From NCBI GenBank assembly GCA_963728825.1, contig CAVSLA010000004.1, forward strand, positions 1,240,001 through 1,304,000: a DNA stretch of 64,000 nt, read 5' to 3'. The notes under the pieces are model-generated. The model did no database searches, was not told the DNA's origin, and was given only the letters and a program-made list of their open reading frames with translations. Both the position numbers and the translations under genes were made by a program. Every line of letters starts with the position of its first letter. Positions within the stretch are counted from its first letter, which is position 1. The stretch comes from CAVREM01 sp963728825 (GTDB lineage Bacteria; Acidobacteriota; Vicinamibacteria; Vicinamibacterales; CAVVIG01). Shown piece after piece: positions 43,637-51,971 of the stretch.

Positions 43637-45423
43637 ATGCTCCGCTTTCTCAGGATTAAACACCTCGCGGTCATCGATTCAGTCGAGCTCGAGTTCGACG
43701 CCGGGCTGAACGTCCTCACCGGGGAAACCGGAGCCGGCAAGTCGATCCTCGTGGAGGCGGTCGGGCTGCTCCTGGGCAGTCGCGCCTCCGGCGACCTGGT
43801 CCGAACCGGGGAGCACAGCGCGACAGTCGAGGCCATCTTCGAAAGCCGGGGCGAGGAGCTGCTGGTCCGACGCGAGATCACCACCCAGGGCCGGAGCCGT
43901 GCGTTCATCAACGGGGACCTGGCGACCGCCGGTGCGCTGAAGGATCTGGCCGCGCGGCTGATCGAGCTGCACGGCCAGCACGAACACCAGACCCTGCTGG
44001 ACCCGGCGACGCATCTGCCGGTCCTCGACGACTTCGGCGGTCTCGAACCGCTCGCGGCGCCAACCCGCGCTGCGTTCGATGCCATGCGCGCCGCCGCCGA
44101 GGCTCTCGAGCGTCTCTCCCGCCTGGCGGCCGACCGGACCTCGCGGCAGGAGCTGGTGGCCTTTCAGCTGGCAGAGCTCGAAAAGGCGGCGCTCAGGCCG
44201 GTCGCGACCGGATCGCTGCTCGAGGACGAGGAGCTGTCTGCGGCGCGTCAGGTGCTCGCAAGTGCCGAGCGTGTGGAGCGTCTCTGTACCGAGAGCTATG
44301 CCTCGCTGTATGAAAGCGACGCCGCTGTCCTCTCGGGCCTCGGCGCAATCTGGAAGCGGGTAGGCGAGCTGGCCGCGCTGGAGCCCCGGTTCCAGCCCTA
44401 CCTGGATGCCCGCGAGGGCATCAAATCGCAGCTCGAGGACCTGGCGTCCGTTTCTGCGACGGTATGCCGACGGCATCGAAGCCTCGCCGGAGCGTCTCCA
44501 GCAGGTCGAGGAGCGGCTGGCGCTGCTCGAACGGATCAAGCGCAAGTACGGTCCGACGCTCGCGGATGCCGTCGCGAAGCGCGAGGCGCTCCGTCAGGAA
44601 ATCGAAGATCTCCAGCACGGTGATGACCGTCTCCTCGTGCTCGAGCGTGACTACCAGGCCGCGCGAGACGCCTACCTGCAGGCGGCCGGCGTGTTGGGCA
44701 AGGCCCGCCGGCGGATCGCCGACGAGTTCGCCCGCCGCCTCGTGCAGCATGCTCGGCGAGCTCGCGATGGATCGAACGCGATTCGAGGTCCGATTCGATG
44801 CAGGGACGCTTCCCGAGTCGGCGTGGGGGCCGACGGGGATCGACCGTGCCGAGTTCTTCGTGTCGCCAAACCCCGGCGAGGAGCTCCGGCCGCTCGCGCG
44901 TGTGGTGTCGGGTGGGGAGTTGTCGCGAATCATGCTCGCCATCAAGACCCTGACGGCTGGCAGCCGCCACGGCTTCAGCGACGCCCAGGAGCGTCCGCCG
45001 AGCGCCGCGACGCCAGGGCTGATTTTCGACGAGGTCGATGCCGGTATCGGTGGTCGGGTTGCCGACGTGGTCGGCCGCAAGCTGCGGACGCTCGGATCCG
45101 CATTTCAGGTGCTGTGCATCACGCACCTGCCGCAGATCGCGGCGTATGCCGACACGCACTTCCAGATCGAGAAGCAGGTCGCCGGCGGCCGCACCATGAC
45201 GATCGTCCGACGCCTCGATGCCAACGGCCGGGTCGAGGAGTTGAGTCGGATGCTGGGAGGAGCGGAAATCACCGACGGTATTCGAGCCTCCGCTCGTGAG
45301 ATGCTGGAGGAGCGCCGCGGCGCGCCGAAGCGAAAAGCGAAAGCGAAAGGCGAAAGCGAAAGTCCGGCGTCGCCGAAGGCACAGAAGGCGCCGAGGACCG
45401 CGCGGCCGTCGCAGGGGGAGTAG
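43637..45423 (+). CDS. recN: DNA repair protein RecN (two frameshifts)
   Basis: An SMC-like ATPase for double-strand break repair. The N-terminus has LRIKHLAVIDSVELEF and Walker A GETGAGKS (near residue 31). The middle is coiled-coil; the C-terminus has VVSGGELSRIMLAIKTL, GLIFDEVDAGIGGRVA and ITHLPQIAAYAD. Two extra bases break the frame: near 44447 (GCGTCC[G]TTTCTGCG) and near 44746 (CAG[C]ATGCTCGG). Removing both gives one chain of about 594 residues. The last 33 residues are a lysine/alanine/serine tail encoded by tandem repeats. The stop overlaps the miaB start by 1 bp. Confidence 0.88.
45327..45398 (+). repeat. Tandem repeats encoding the RecN C-terminal tail
   Basis: A run of GCGAAA(A/G) units (45327-45362) is followed by three 9-bp units (GCCGAAGGC, ACAGAAGGC, GCCGAGGAC; 45372-45398). 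They lie inside the recN reading frame after the conserved ATPase end and encode a basic, low-complexity tail. The 9-bp part resembles intergenic repeat arrays that have entered the coding end. Confidence 0.6.
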
Positions 45424-46793
45424 TGGCTCGCAAGTACCTGATCGAGACGTTCGGCTGCCAGATGAACGTGCACGACTCGGAGCGCATGGCCGGTCTGCTC
45501 GAGCAGGCGGGCTACGAACCGACCGACGAAGCGGCCGATGCGGACGTCGTCGTGATCAACACCTGCAGCGTGCGGGAGCATGCCGAGGACAAGCTCTATA
45601 CCCGGCTGGGCGAGTTGCGGGTGATGACCGCCGAAACCGGTCACGATCCGGTGGTCGCGGTCGCCGGCTGCGTGGCCCAGCAGGAAGGCGAGACCATCCT
45701 GAAGCGCGCACCCGGTGTCGCCGACGTCATCGTCGGCACGCAGGCGATTCGTCGGCTCCCGATGCTCGTCGAGCAGGCGACGGCTGAACAGGGGACGGGG
45801 ATATTTTTTCCGGCGATCGGTCGAAAAAACATCCCCGTCCCCGTCATCGATCTGAACCCGTACGACGACGTGACGTTTCCGCTCGGGCGTCACGCGCCGC
45901 AACGATCCGGTCAAGGCCTACATCACGATCATCGAAGGCTGCAACGAGTTCTGCAGCTTCTGCGTCGTGCCGTACACCCGCGGGCACGAACGGATGCGGC
46001 CCAAGGCCGACATTCTCGCCGAGGTGCGCGAAGCGGCCGCCGAGGGGCGGCGGGAAGTCCAGCTGCTCGGCCAGATCGTCAATCACTACGCCGCGCCCGA
46101 CGACCCGGACTGCGACTTCACGGGACTGCTGGAAGCGATTCATGACGTGCCTGGCATCGAACGGATCCGCTTCGCCAGCCCTCATCCCCGGCATTTCTCG
46201 CGGACGCTTCCTCGAGGCGATGGAGCGGCTGCCGAAGATCTGCCGCCACCTGCATCTGCCCGTCCAGTCCGGGTCGACGCCGCATTCTGGAAGCGATGCG
46301 CCGCCGCTATACCGAGACAGTTATCTCGATCTGGTCTCGCGGATTCGCGAGCAGCTGCCCGACGTCGCGCTGTCGACCGATATGATCGTCGGGTTTCCGG
46401 GGGAGACCGACGGCCGACTTCGACGCCACCCTCTCGCTGACGCGGACGGCGCGGTTCCAGAGCATGTTCTCGTTCAAGTACTCGCCGCGGCCGAATACCC
46501 TGGCCGAGAAGCGGCTGGCCGACGACGTGGCGGAGGACGAGAAGACGCGACGGATCGTCGAGCTGCAGGCGGTGCAGCGCGAGATTCAGAGCGAGCTCAA
46601 CGCGTCGCTGGTCGGCGCGCGGGTCGAAGTGCTGGTGGACGCCGCGAGCCGGCGGCGCGACACCGAACTGTCCGGCCGGACGTCGCAGAACGTGGTCGTC
46701 AACCTGCCGGGTCCCGCCGAGTGGATCGGGCGGATGGTGACGGTGCAGATCGAGCGGGCCGGCGCGCACAGCGTGTGGGGCCGCGCATCCTAG
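45423..46793 (+). CDS. miaB: tRNA-2-methylthio-N6-dimethylallyladenosine synthase MiaB (several frameshifts)
   Basis: A radical SAM methylthiotransferase. The N-terminal UPF0004 domain has FGCQMN, INTCSVREHAEDK and AGCVAQQEG with the three auxiliary-cluster cysteines. The SAM-cluster motif CNEFCSFC is followed by VVPYTRG, and the TRAM domain closes the gene (TSQNVVVNLPG). About five single-base changes (near 45886, 46204, 46283, 46303 and 46409; four extra bases and one missing) split it; the net shift is zero. A 52-bp palindrome inside the gene adds about 17 residues between the two domains. The start is a GTG overlapping the recN stop. Confidence 0.85.
45791..45842. repeat. REP-like palindrome inserted within miaB
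   Basis: GGGGACGGGGAT (45791-45802) and ATCCCCGTCCCC (45831-45842) are perfect 12-bp inverted copies. A T6C run and a GA6 run inside extend the stem by 7 bp after one mismatch, around a 12-nt loop. In the miaB frame it encodes GTGIFFPAIGRKNIPVP, which has no place in the family. It looks like a palindromic element tolerated as an in-frame protein insert. Confidence 0.75.
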
Positions 46794-46805
46794 CGGAGAA
46801 GGCTG

Positions 46806-47291
46806 ATGCAGATCGAAATGACGATCAAGGGTCTGATGGTCGATCCGATCACCAACATGCCGATCGTGATCCTGCGCGACAAGGACGGGCAGAAGGTGCT
46901 GCCGATCTGGGTCGGCATCTTCGAAGCGAATGCCATCGCGCTGCAGATCGAGAACGTGGCGACGCCGCGGCCGATGACGCACGATCTGCTGCGCAACGTC
47001 ATTCAGGATCTCAAGGCGTCGGTGCAGAAGGTGGTCGTCTGCGATCTGCAGGAGAACACCTTCTACGCGCTGATCTATCTCTCGCTGAACGGCGACACCC
47101 TGGCGATCGACGCGCGGCCGAGCGATGCGATTGCGTTGGCGCTGCGCACCAAGGCGCCGATCTTCGTCGAGGAATCGGTGATCGACAACGCGAAGACGGT
47201 CGATCCCTCGTCGGATCGCGCCGACGCCGATCGGCTGCACAAGTGGCTGGACAGTCTGGATCCGGATGATCTGGGCAAATACAAAATGTAA
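46806..47291 (+). CDS. Bifunctional nuclease family protein (DUF151)
   Basis: A 161-residue protein with a DUF151 domain (about residues 4-135): VILRDKDGQKVLPIWVGIFEANAIA, PRPMTHDLL, FYALIYL, and IDARPSDAIALALR are the conserved blocks. Plant and archaeal relatives have DNase and RNase activity; the bacterial role is unsettled. It follows miaB by 12 bp and probably shares its transcript; miaB-DUF151 adjacency is recurrent in several phyla. No signal peptide is present. Confidence 0.82.
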   Translation: MQIEMTIKGLMVDPITNMPIVILRDKDGQKVLPIWVGIFEANAIALQIENVATPRPMTHDLLRNVIQDLKASVQKVVVCDLQENTFYALIYLSLNGDTLAIDARPSDAIALALRTKAPIFVEESVIDNAKTVDPSSDRADADRLHKWLDSLDPDDLGKYKM

Positions 47292-47296
47292 ATCGC

Positions 47297-47414
47297 GATT
47301 TCAGGATTTGAGGATTTCAGGATTTGAGGATTGGCGAGTGGCGCGACGTCAAATCCCCTAATAAAGATAATCGTCAGAAATCCTCAAATCCTCACGTCCT
47401 GAAGTCCTGAAATC
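47297..47414. repeat. Inverted 8-bp array (GATTTCAG/GATTTGAG) upstream of parA
   Basis: Four alternating 8-bp units GATTTCAG, GATTTGAG, GATTTCAG, GATTTGAG plus GATT occupy 47297-47332. The inverse block (AAATCCTCAAATCCTCA and onwards) occupies 47378-47414. The arms enclose a 45-nt loop. The array lies between the DUF151 gene and the parA promoter. Confidence 0.85.
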
Positions 47415-47425
47415 TCAGGATTCTC

Positions 47426-47434
47426 TGCTACAAT
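47426..47434 (+). promoter_or_regulatory. Candidate extended -10 (TGCTACAAT) for parAB
   Basis: An extended -10 of form TGnTACAAT lies just after the inverted array and 36 nt before the parA ATG. It gives the parAB pair its own promoter, separated from the recN-miaB-DUF151 transcript by the array. A -35 is not evident. Confidence 0.45.
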
Positions 47435-47470
47435 TCAGCCCGTCCATCCCCGGTCCCGGTCCAGTTCTGA

Positions 47471-48227
47471 ATGATTGTCGCCATCGCCAACCAGAAGGGG
47501 GGCGTGGGTAAGACCACGACCGCCATCAATCTGGCCGCCGCGCTCGCGCTGCGCGGGCGGCGGACGCTGCTCGTCGATCTCGATCCCCAGGCCAACAGCA
47601 CGATGTCGTTCCTCGACATGGCCGATCTGTCGCGGAGCGTCTACGACGCGATCGCCGATCCGACGGTGGCGATCGAAGACATCATCGTGCCGTCGCCGGT
47701 CGAGAATCTGTCGGTGGCGCCGTCACGGATCGCGCTGGCCAAGCTCGAGGCGCGGCTGGTGGGGGAGATGGACGCCCATTTCCGGCTCAAGGACAAACTC
47801 GAGCCGGTCCGCAAGATCTATCCGCAACATCGTCATCGACTGTCCGCCGACACTGGGCCTGCTGACGGTGAACGCGCTGGTGGCGTCGACGCACCTGCTG
47901 ATCCCGATTCAATCGTCGTACTTCGCGCTCGAAGGCACGGACGATCTCCTCGAGACGATCGAGAAGGTCCGGGCGCGGCCGAACCCGGCGCTCCGCATCC
48001 TCGGCGTCGTGATCACCATGCACGACAAGAGGACCGCGCTGGCCCGCGACATCCGCAGCCAGATCCAAAAGGTGTTCGGCGGCAAGGTCTTCAAGACGGT
48101 CATCACCAAGAGCGTGCGGCTCGAGGAGAGCCCGGCCTATAAAGAGTCGATTTTCACGTTTGCCCCCGACTCGACGGGAGCGACGGAGTACTACCGCCTG
48201 TGCGAGGAGGTCATCGATCGTGCCTAA
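47471..48227 (+). CDS. parA: Chromosome-partitioning ATPase ParA/Soj (one frameshift)
   Basis: A ParA-type deviant Walker ATPase of about 251 residues. The deviant P-loop KGGVGKTTT starts near residue 9, and LLVDLDPQANST and VIDCPPTLG are the other nucleotide motifs. One extra base near 47826 (CCG[C]AACATCG) splits the gene; removing it joins EPVRKIYP to NIVIDCPP. The absence of an N-terminal HTH indicates the chromosomal (type Ib/Soj) class. It overlaps parB by 8 bp and has its own candidate promoter. Confidence 0.9.
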
Positions 48228-49041
48228 ACGGGGTCTTCCGGCATTCGTCTCGATGCGTCACGACGAGCACTACGTCGAGGCGCTGGCCATGTCGGCCGGT
48301 ACGCCGGTCGGACGGATGGTGGCCATCGACCTGATCGACCCGAACCCGAACCAGCCGCGCCAGGTCATGGGCGACCTGTCCGAGCTGATCTCATCCATTA
48401 CCGAAAAAGGCATCATCGAGCCGCTGGTCGTCCGGCAGCGGGGTGACCGCTTCCAGATCATCGCCGGCGAGAGGCGGTACCAGGCGGCCGTGCAGGCCGG
48501 TCTGCGCGAGCTGCCGGTCGTGTTCCGCGAGGTCGACGATACCGAGGTCATCGAGCTGGCGCTGATCGAGAACCTGCAGCGGAAGGATCTCACGCCGTTC
48601 GAAGAAGCCGAGGCGCTCCACGGGCTGGCGGAGCGGTGCGGCTACACGCATGAAGATCTGGCGCGGCGGCTGGGGAAGTCGCGGACCTCGATTACCGAGT
48701 CGCTGACATTGGCGGGGATGCCGGACGAGGTCCGAAACCTGTGTCGGCTGGCCGACATTTCCACTAAATCATTGTTATTGCAGGTGGTTAGACAAGAAAC
48801 CCCTGAGAAAATGACCGCGCTGGTCGAGAAGATGGCGAGTCAGGGCGGCGCGACCCGCCAGGCGCTTCGGGAGGCGGTGGCCAAGCCGAAGGCCGGGCGA
48901 CCGAAGCATTACGTGTTTGCCTTCCGGCCGACCACCAAAGCGTTCGATCTGAAGCTGAGTTTCGCCCGCAGTCGCGTCAGCCGCGACGAAGTCATCGACG
49001 CGCTCGAGCAGATCCTGCGCGAGCTTCGCAAGAGCAAGTAA
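48220..49041 (+). CDS. parB: Chromosome-partitioning protein ParB
   Basis: A 273-residue ParB/Spo0J CTPase that loads at parS and slides along DNA. The IDLIDPNPNQPR start of the ParB domain, GERRYQAAVQAGL (the arginine-rich CTP motif), ALIENLQRKDLTPFEEA and the HTH region (LARRLGKSRTSITESL) are all clear, followed by a short C-terminal dimerisation domain. The GTG at 48220 is chosen because GAGGAGG lies 9 nt before it. No consensus parS was seen in the window. A gene-free, repeat-rich region with a dif-like site follows. Confidence 0.93.
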   Translation: MPKRGLPAFVSMRHDEHYVEALAMSAGTPVGRMVAIDLIDPNPNQPRQVMGDLSELISSITEKGIIEPLVVRQRGDRFQIIAGERRYQAAVQAGLRELPVVFREVDDTEVIELALIENLQRKDLTPFEEAEALHGLAERCGYTHEDLARRLGKSRTSITESLTLAGMPDEVRNLCRLADISTKSLLLQVVRQETPEKMTALVEKMASQGGATRQALREAVAKPKAGRPKHYVFAFRPTTKAFDLKLSFARSRVSRDEVIDALEQILRELRKSK

Positions 49042-49042
49042 A

Positions 49043-49057
49043 GGTAGCGGCTCGAGC
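49043..49057 (+). repeat. 15-bp direct repeat, copy 1 (GGTAGCGGCTCGAGC)
   Basis: This copy begins 2 nt after the parB stop. An identical copy lies at 49333-49347, and the two bracket the first heptamer/octamer array. Confidence 0.7.
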
Positions 49058-49067
49058 CAATCGGATT

Positions 49068-49264
49068 CGTTCTTCGTTCTTCGGTTTTTCTCGTTCTACG
49101 TTCTTCGTTCTTCGTTCTAGGTTCTTCGATCTTCGGTTCCTAGAACCTAGAACACTAGAACGCGAGATCCTGGAACCCGAGAACCCCGAGAACCGAGAAC
49201 CGAGAACCGAGAACCCGAGAACCCGAGAACCCGAGAACCCGAGAACCCGAGAACCCGAGAACCC
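49068..49264. repeat. Large heptamer/octamer array after parB
   Basis: A degenerate CGTTCTT block (49068-49140) turns at GGTTCC|TAGAACC into the opposite orientation. The right half has three GAGAACC 7-mers (49188-49208) and then seven perfect GAGAACCC 8-mers (49209-49264). A shift from 7-bp to 8-bp period within one block is also seen before dnaE. Confidence 0.85.
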
Positions 49265-49332
49265 GCGATCAAGACCCCGGAACCCAAGCGGTAGAACAAT
49301 CGTGACGACCGCGTTCGCGGTAAGGCTGGCGA

Positions 49333-49347
49333 GGTAGCGGCTCGAGC
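49333..49347 (+). repeat. 15-bp direct repeat, copy 2 (GGTAGCGGCTCGAGC)
   Basis: Identical to 49043-49057, in the same orientation, 290 bp downstream. Both copies are preceded by a purine-rich (A/G)AG or AAG context. Confidence 0.7.
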
Positions 49348-49475
49348 GAACCGAGATCCTGGAACCCGAGATCCTAGGCGAGTTGCGTCGCGCGTCGGGC
49401 GCGATAGACGGTTTGGGGTTAAGGCGCGGGATCGGGATGTCGCGGGCCTGCGCGGAACCGCATAATTGTGCCTCA

Positions 49476-49503
49476 GGTTAACATAAGATACATTATCAGA
49501 CCC
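49476..49503 (-). other. dif-like XerC/XerD recombination site
   Basis: Reading the plus strand, the site has an XerD-like arm GGTTAACATAA, a 6-bp centre GATACA and an XerC-like arm TTATCAGACCC. Against the complementary strand of the E. coli dif (ATTTAACATAA, TATACA, TTATGCGCACC) the match is 9/11, 5/6 and 7/11, that is 21 of 28, including the invariant TTAACATAA. Size and arm layout are correct. It lies about 435 bp after parB, and an xerD gene is 8 kb away. This is the expected site for resolving chromosome dimers. Confidence 0.75.
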
Positions 49504-49573
49504 TAGCGAAATACGCTGGGAAAGCCCCCTGTGGACGGGTTGTGCAAGACGGCAGAGGTCGATTGCCCCAAAT

Positions 49574-49704
49574 CGTTCTGCGTTCTACGTTCTACGTTCT
49601 AACGCGACGTTCTAACGCGACGTGGTGTCTTCCTCGCGATCCGCGAACGACGAACGTAGAACGTAGAACGTAGAACGCAGAACGTAGAACGCAGAACGTA
49701 GAAC
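49574..49704. repeat. Inverted GTAGAAC array downstream of the dif-like site
   Basis: Four CGTTCT(G/A) 7-mers (49574-49601) and a spacer with CGTTCTAACGCGA repeats face seven units of the inverse type at 49656-49704: GTAGAAC x3, GCAGAAC, GTAGAAC, GCAGAAC, GTAGAAC. The unit is the same as in the ptsH array. It ends 33 bp from the stop of the GH57 gene. Confidence 0.85.
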
Positions 49705-49737
49705 GACTATGACGACCGTCCGTTAAGCCCTACGGAA

Positions 49738-51945
49738 CTACGCCGTCCAGTGACGCGCCTCGAACCGCTCGTCCGGGATTCGCGTTTCGATCGGTCGATG
49801 ACCGGGGTGGCGTTCGAGTTCGACGTCCTCCTGGTAGACCCCCAGGAAGAAGGTCAGATCTTCCCTGGCCGGCGCCTCGCTCCCGCGGATGTCGGTGAGC
49901 GGGACGCCCACCTCCAGGATGACTCCAGCGGCGACGACCCCGCCTCCCGGGCCTCGTTCCACCCAATGCGGCACTGACGGCCGCCAGTCCCAGAAGAGAC
50001 CGGTCAATCGACCCGCCCGTCGCCGGATCGAGAACCGGACCCCAGACGGGTTGAGAAACTTGAGCGAGAACTCGTAGCCCTCGGCGAGCAGATCCAGCAT
50101 CGGGCGAGTGCCGTCCAGCCGGACGTACAGCCGCTCACGGTCGAAGCCAAACTGCACCAGGGCCAGGACCGACGGGCGGCGCTCCGCCTGATGCATCGCG
50201 CCGCCCGCCTCGCGCACCTCCAGCAGCCCGGCGCCGACCCATTCGAAGTAGCTGGTCTCTTCCCCGTCAAGCGTGGGTGACAGCAGACCGGCCGGCGGCC
50301 GTTCGGCCGGGGCCGGGGCACCCGCGGAGATGTTGCTGATGAAGAGCTCGTCGGGGACTGGCTTGTCGAGCAGGCGGTAGACGTTCCGGAGATGACGCCT
50401 GAAGAGATCGTCGAATTCGAGGTCGTGCTCGGAGGAATGGTCGTCGCCGTACCACCAGAACCAGTCGCTGCCCTCGGCGATCAGGACCTCTTCGCGGGCC
50501 CGCGCCGTGGCGGCCGGATCGCCGACGGCCGTCTCGAGCGCCTCGCGCGCCTCGGCCAGCTGGCTCCAGGCCAGGTGATCATCCCGATGACCGATCCAGA
50601 TGTAGAAGTTGGCGTCGATCCACGAGCCCGGAAAGATGCCGGTCAGCTCGGCTGATGGCCGCCGGGCTGCTTCCGTCATCGTCACCGTCCGCAACTCGGG
50701 GTGACTCGACAACCGGGCGTACAGGGCCCTCAGGAACGGCCGACCGCCGCCTTCGAAATGCTCCCAGGCATTCTCTCCGTCGAGGATGATCGGGATGGTC
50801 GCTTCTCCCCCGCCGGTCCTCGCGGCATGCCGTCGCCCGGCCTCGACGAGCCGATTCACGAAGTCATCCGCCGCCGCCTCGCTGCTCCAGCCGGCATACG
50901 TGAAGCCAATGAGATCGGACAGGGTGTGGTCGCGGAACAGACAGGCCACGCGCGATCGCTCGGCGCGGACGAGGTACGGACGATAGAGGCGCTCGGGCTG
51001 ATCGACGTGGCCCGCCGCGTCCCGCACGAAGCTGACGCCCAGCGTCCGGGCGAGAATCATCTCGTCGGTCGCCATCCAGGTGAATCCTGCGGCTTCCACC
51101 AGCGGGACCATCGCGTCCGACACGGAGCCTTCCGACGGCCAGACGCCGGCCGGCCGCCGCCCGAACAGGCGTTCGTGACAGGCCACGGCGCGCTCGAGCT
51201 GCTCCTGCGCGTCCTCCGGGTGGACGAAGCGGTGCCGCGGCACACGGCTGTCGGGATGCGTGCGCTTGTAGATATCGGTGTCGCACAGCAGCGGCAGAAT
51301 CGGGTGGTAGAACGGCGACGTCGACAACTCGACCTGTCCCCGCGCCGCTGCCTCGCGGTAGGCGGGAATGACGGCGTTGAGGATCTCGAGCTCGATGGCG
51401 CGCAGCGCGACTTTGTCGTCCTCGCTGAAGCTGCGAGCTTTTGCGACGAGCGCTCGTACGCGAGCATCGCCTTCCAGGTAGATGGGGTCGAGCCACACCA
51501 GCTTCTGCCACACCTGAAGATCGCGGAAATCGTCCTCCCCGAAGCGCCGGGCGGCCTCGTAGGGGTCGGCCGGCGGTGAGGTTCCCCTTCGCGCCAGCAG
51601 CTCGCGGTATCGGGGATACGGGTCGATCATCCGCTGCCGCTGGGCGTGGAAGAAGTTCTGCATGATGAACGCGGCGTCCTGAGCGGTGAGCTCCGACGCG
51701 GGCTTCAGCCCGAGCTCGAGGTAACGGTCGTGCGCGCGGCCCGCGGCGAACGCCTCGAGCTGTACCAGCAGCGAGGGCACCAGGTTGAACGTCATGCGGA
51801 TCGCCGGGAACTCGCGCAGCAGGTCGACCATCCCGAAGTAGTCCTTCAGCCCGTGCAGCCGCACCCACGGCAGGATGTGCTCGCGCGTCACGAGATCCTC
51901 GTAGTACGGCTGGTGCATGTGCCAGAGGAAGGCGACCTCGGTCAT
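49738..51945 (-). CDS. Glycoside hydrolase family 57 protein (alpha-glucan active)
   Basis: A 735-residue GH57 enzyme. The N-terminus FLWHMHQPYY is the family start. The nucleophile glutamate is E272 in GVWPSEGSVSD, and the second catalytic region LDGENAWEHFEG holds D389. The C-terminal 250 residues form a beta-rich domain of the type seen in GH57 amylopullulanase/branching relatives. It has no signal peptide, so it acts in the cytoplasm, probably on glycogen-like alpha-glucans. It is divergent from the LptF-LptG gene with 26 bp between starts. Confidence 0.88.
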   Translation of the reverse strand: MTEVAFLWHMHQPYYEDLVTREHILPWVRLHGLKDYFGMVDLLREFPAIRMTFNLVPSLLVQLEAFAAGRAHDRYLELGLKPASELTAQDAAFIMQNFFHAQRQRMIDPYPRYRELLARRGTSPPADPYEAARRFGEDDFRDLQVWQKLVWLDPIYLEGDARVRALVAKARSFSEDDKVALRAIELEILNAVIPAYREAAARGQVELSTSPFYHPILPLLCDTDIYKRTHPDSRVPRHRFVHPEDAQEQLERAVACHERLFGRRPAGVWPSEGSVSDAMVPLVEAAGFTWMATDEMILARTLGVSFVRDAAGHVDQPERLYRPYLVRAERSRVACLFRDHTLSDLIGFTYAGWSSEAAADDFVNRLVEAGRRHAARTGGGEATIPIILDGENAWEHFEGGGRPFLRALYARLSSHPELRTVTMTEAARRPSAELTGIFPGSWIDANFYIWIGHRDDHLAWSQLAEAREALETAVGDPAATARAREEVLIAEGSDWFWWYGDDHSSEHDLEFDDLFRRHLRNVYRLLDKPVPDELFISNISAGAPAPAERPPAGLLSPTLDGEETSYFEWVGAGLLEVREAGGAMHQAERRPSVLALVQFGFDRERLYVRLDGTRPMLDLLAEGYEFSLKFLNPSGVRFSIRRRAGRLTGLFWDWRPSVPHWVERGPGGGVVAAGVILEVGVPLTDIRGSEAPAREDLTFFLGVYQEDVELERHPGHRPIETRIPDERFEARHWTA

Positions 51946-51971
51946 CGGTGCTAGTCTAGTGCACGCCCCCG

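Larger units (their letters stand above)
49042..49737. other. Gene-free, repeat-rich region after parB
   Basis: No credible coding sequence occurs in these 696 bp. In order they hold: a GGTAGCGGCTCGAGC copy (49043-49057), a CGTTCTT block and its GAGAACC(C) inverse, a second copy of the 15-bp sequence (49333-49347), a GC-rich tract, a dif-like site (49476-49503), and a second inverted GTAGAAC array. The segment GAGATCCTGGAACCCGAGA also occurs twice (about 49164 and 49353), showing internal duplication. It is the largest intergenic space in the window. Confidence 0.8.

Noticed and set aside
45903..46793. miaB as several separate small genes
   Set aside because: The fragments join into one MiaB after single-base corrections, and each contains successive conserved motifs of the family.
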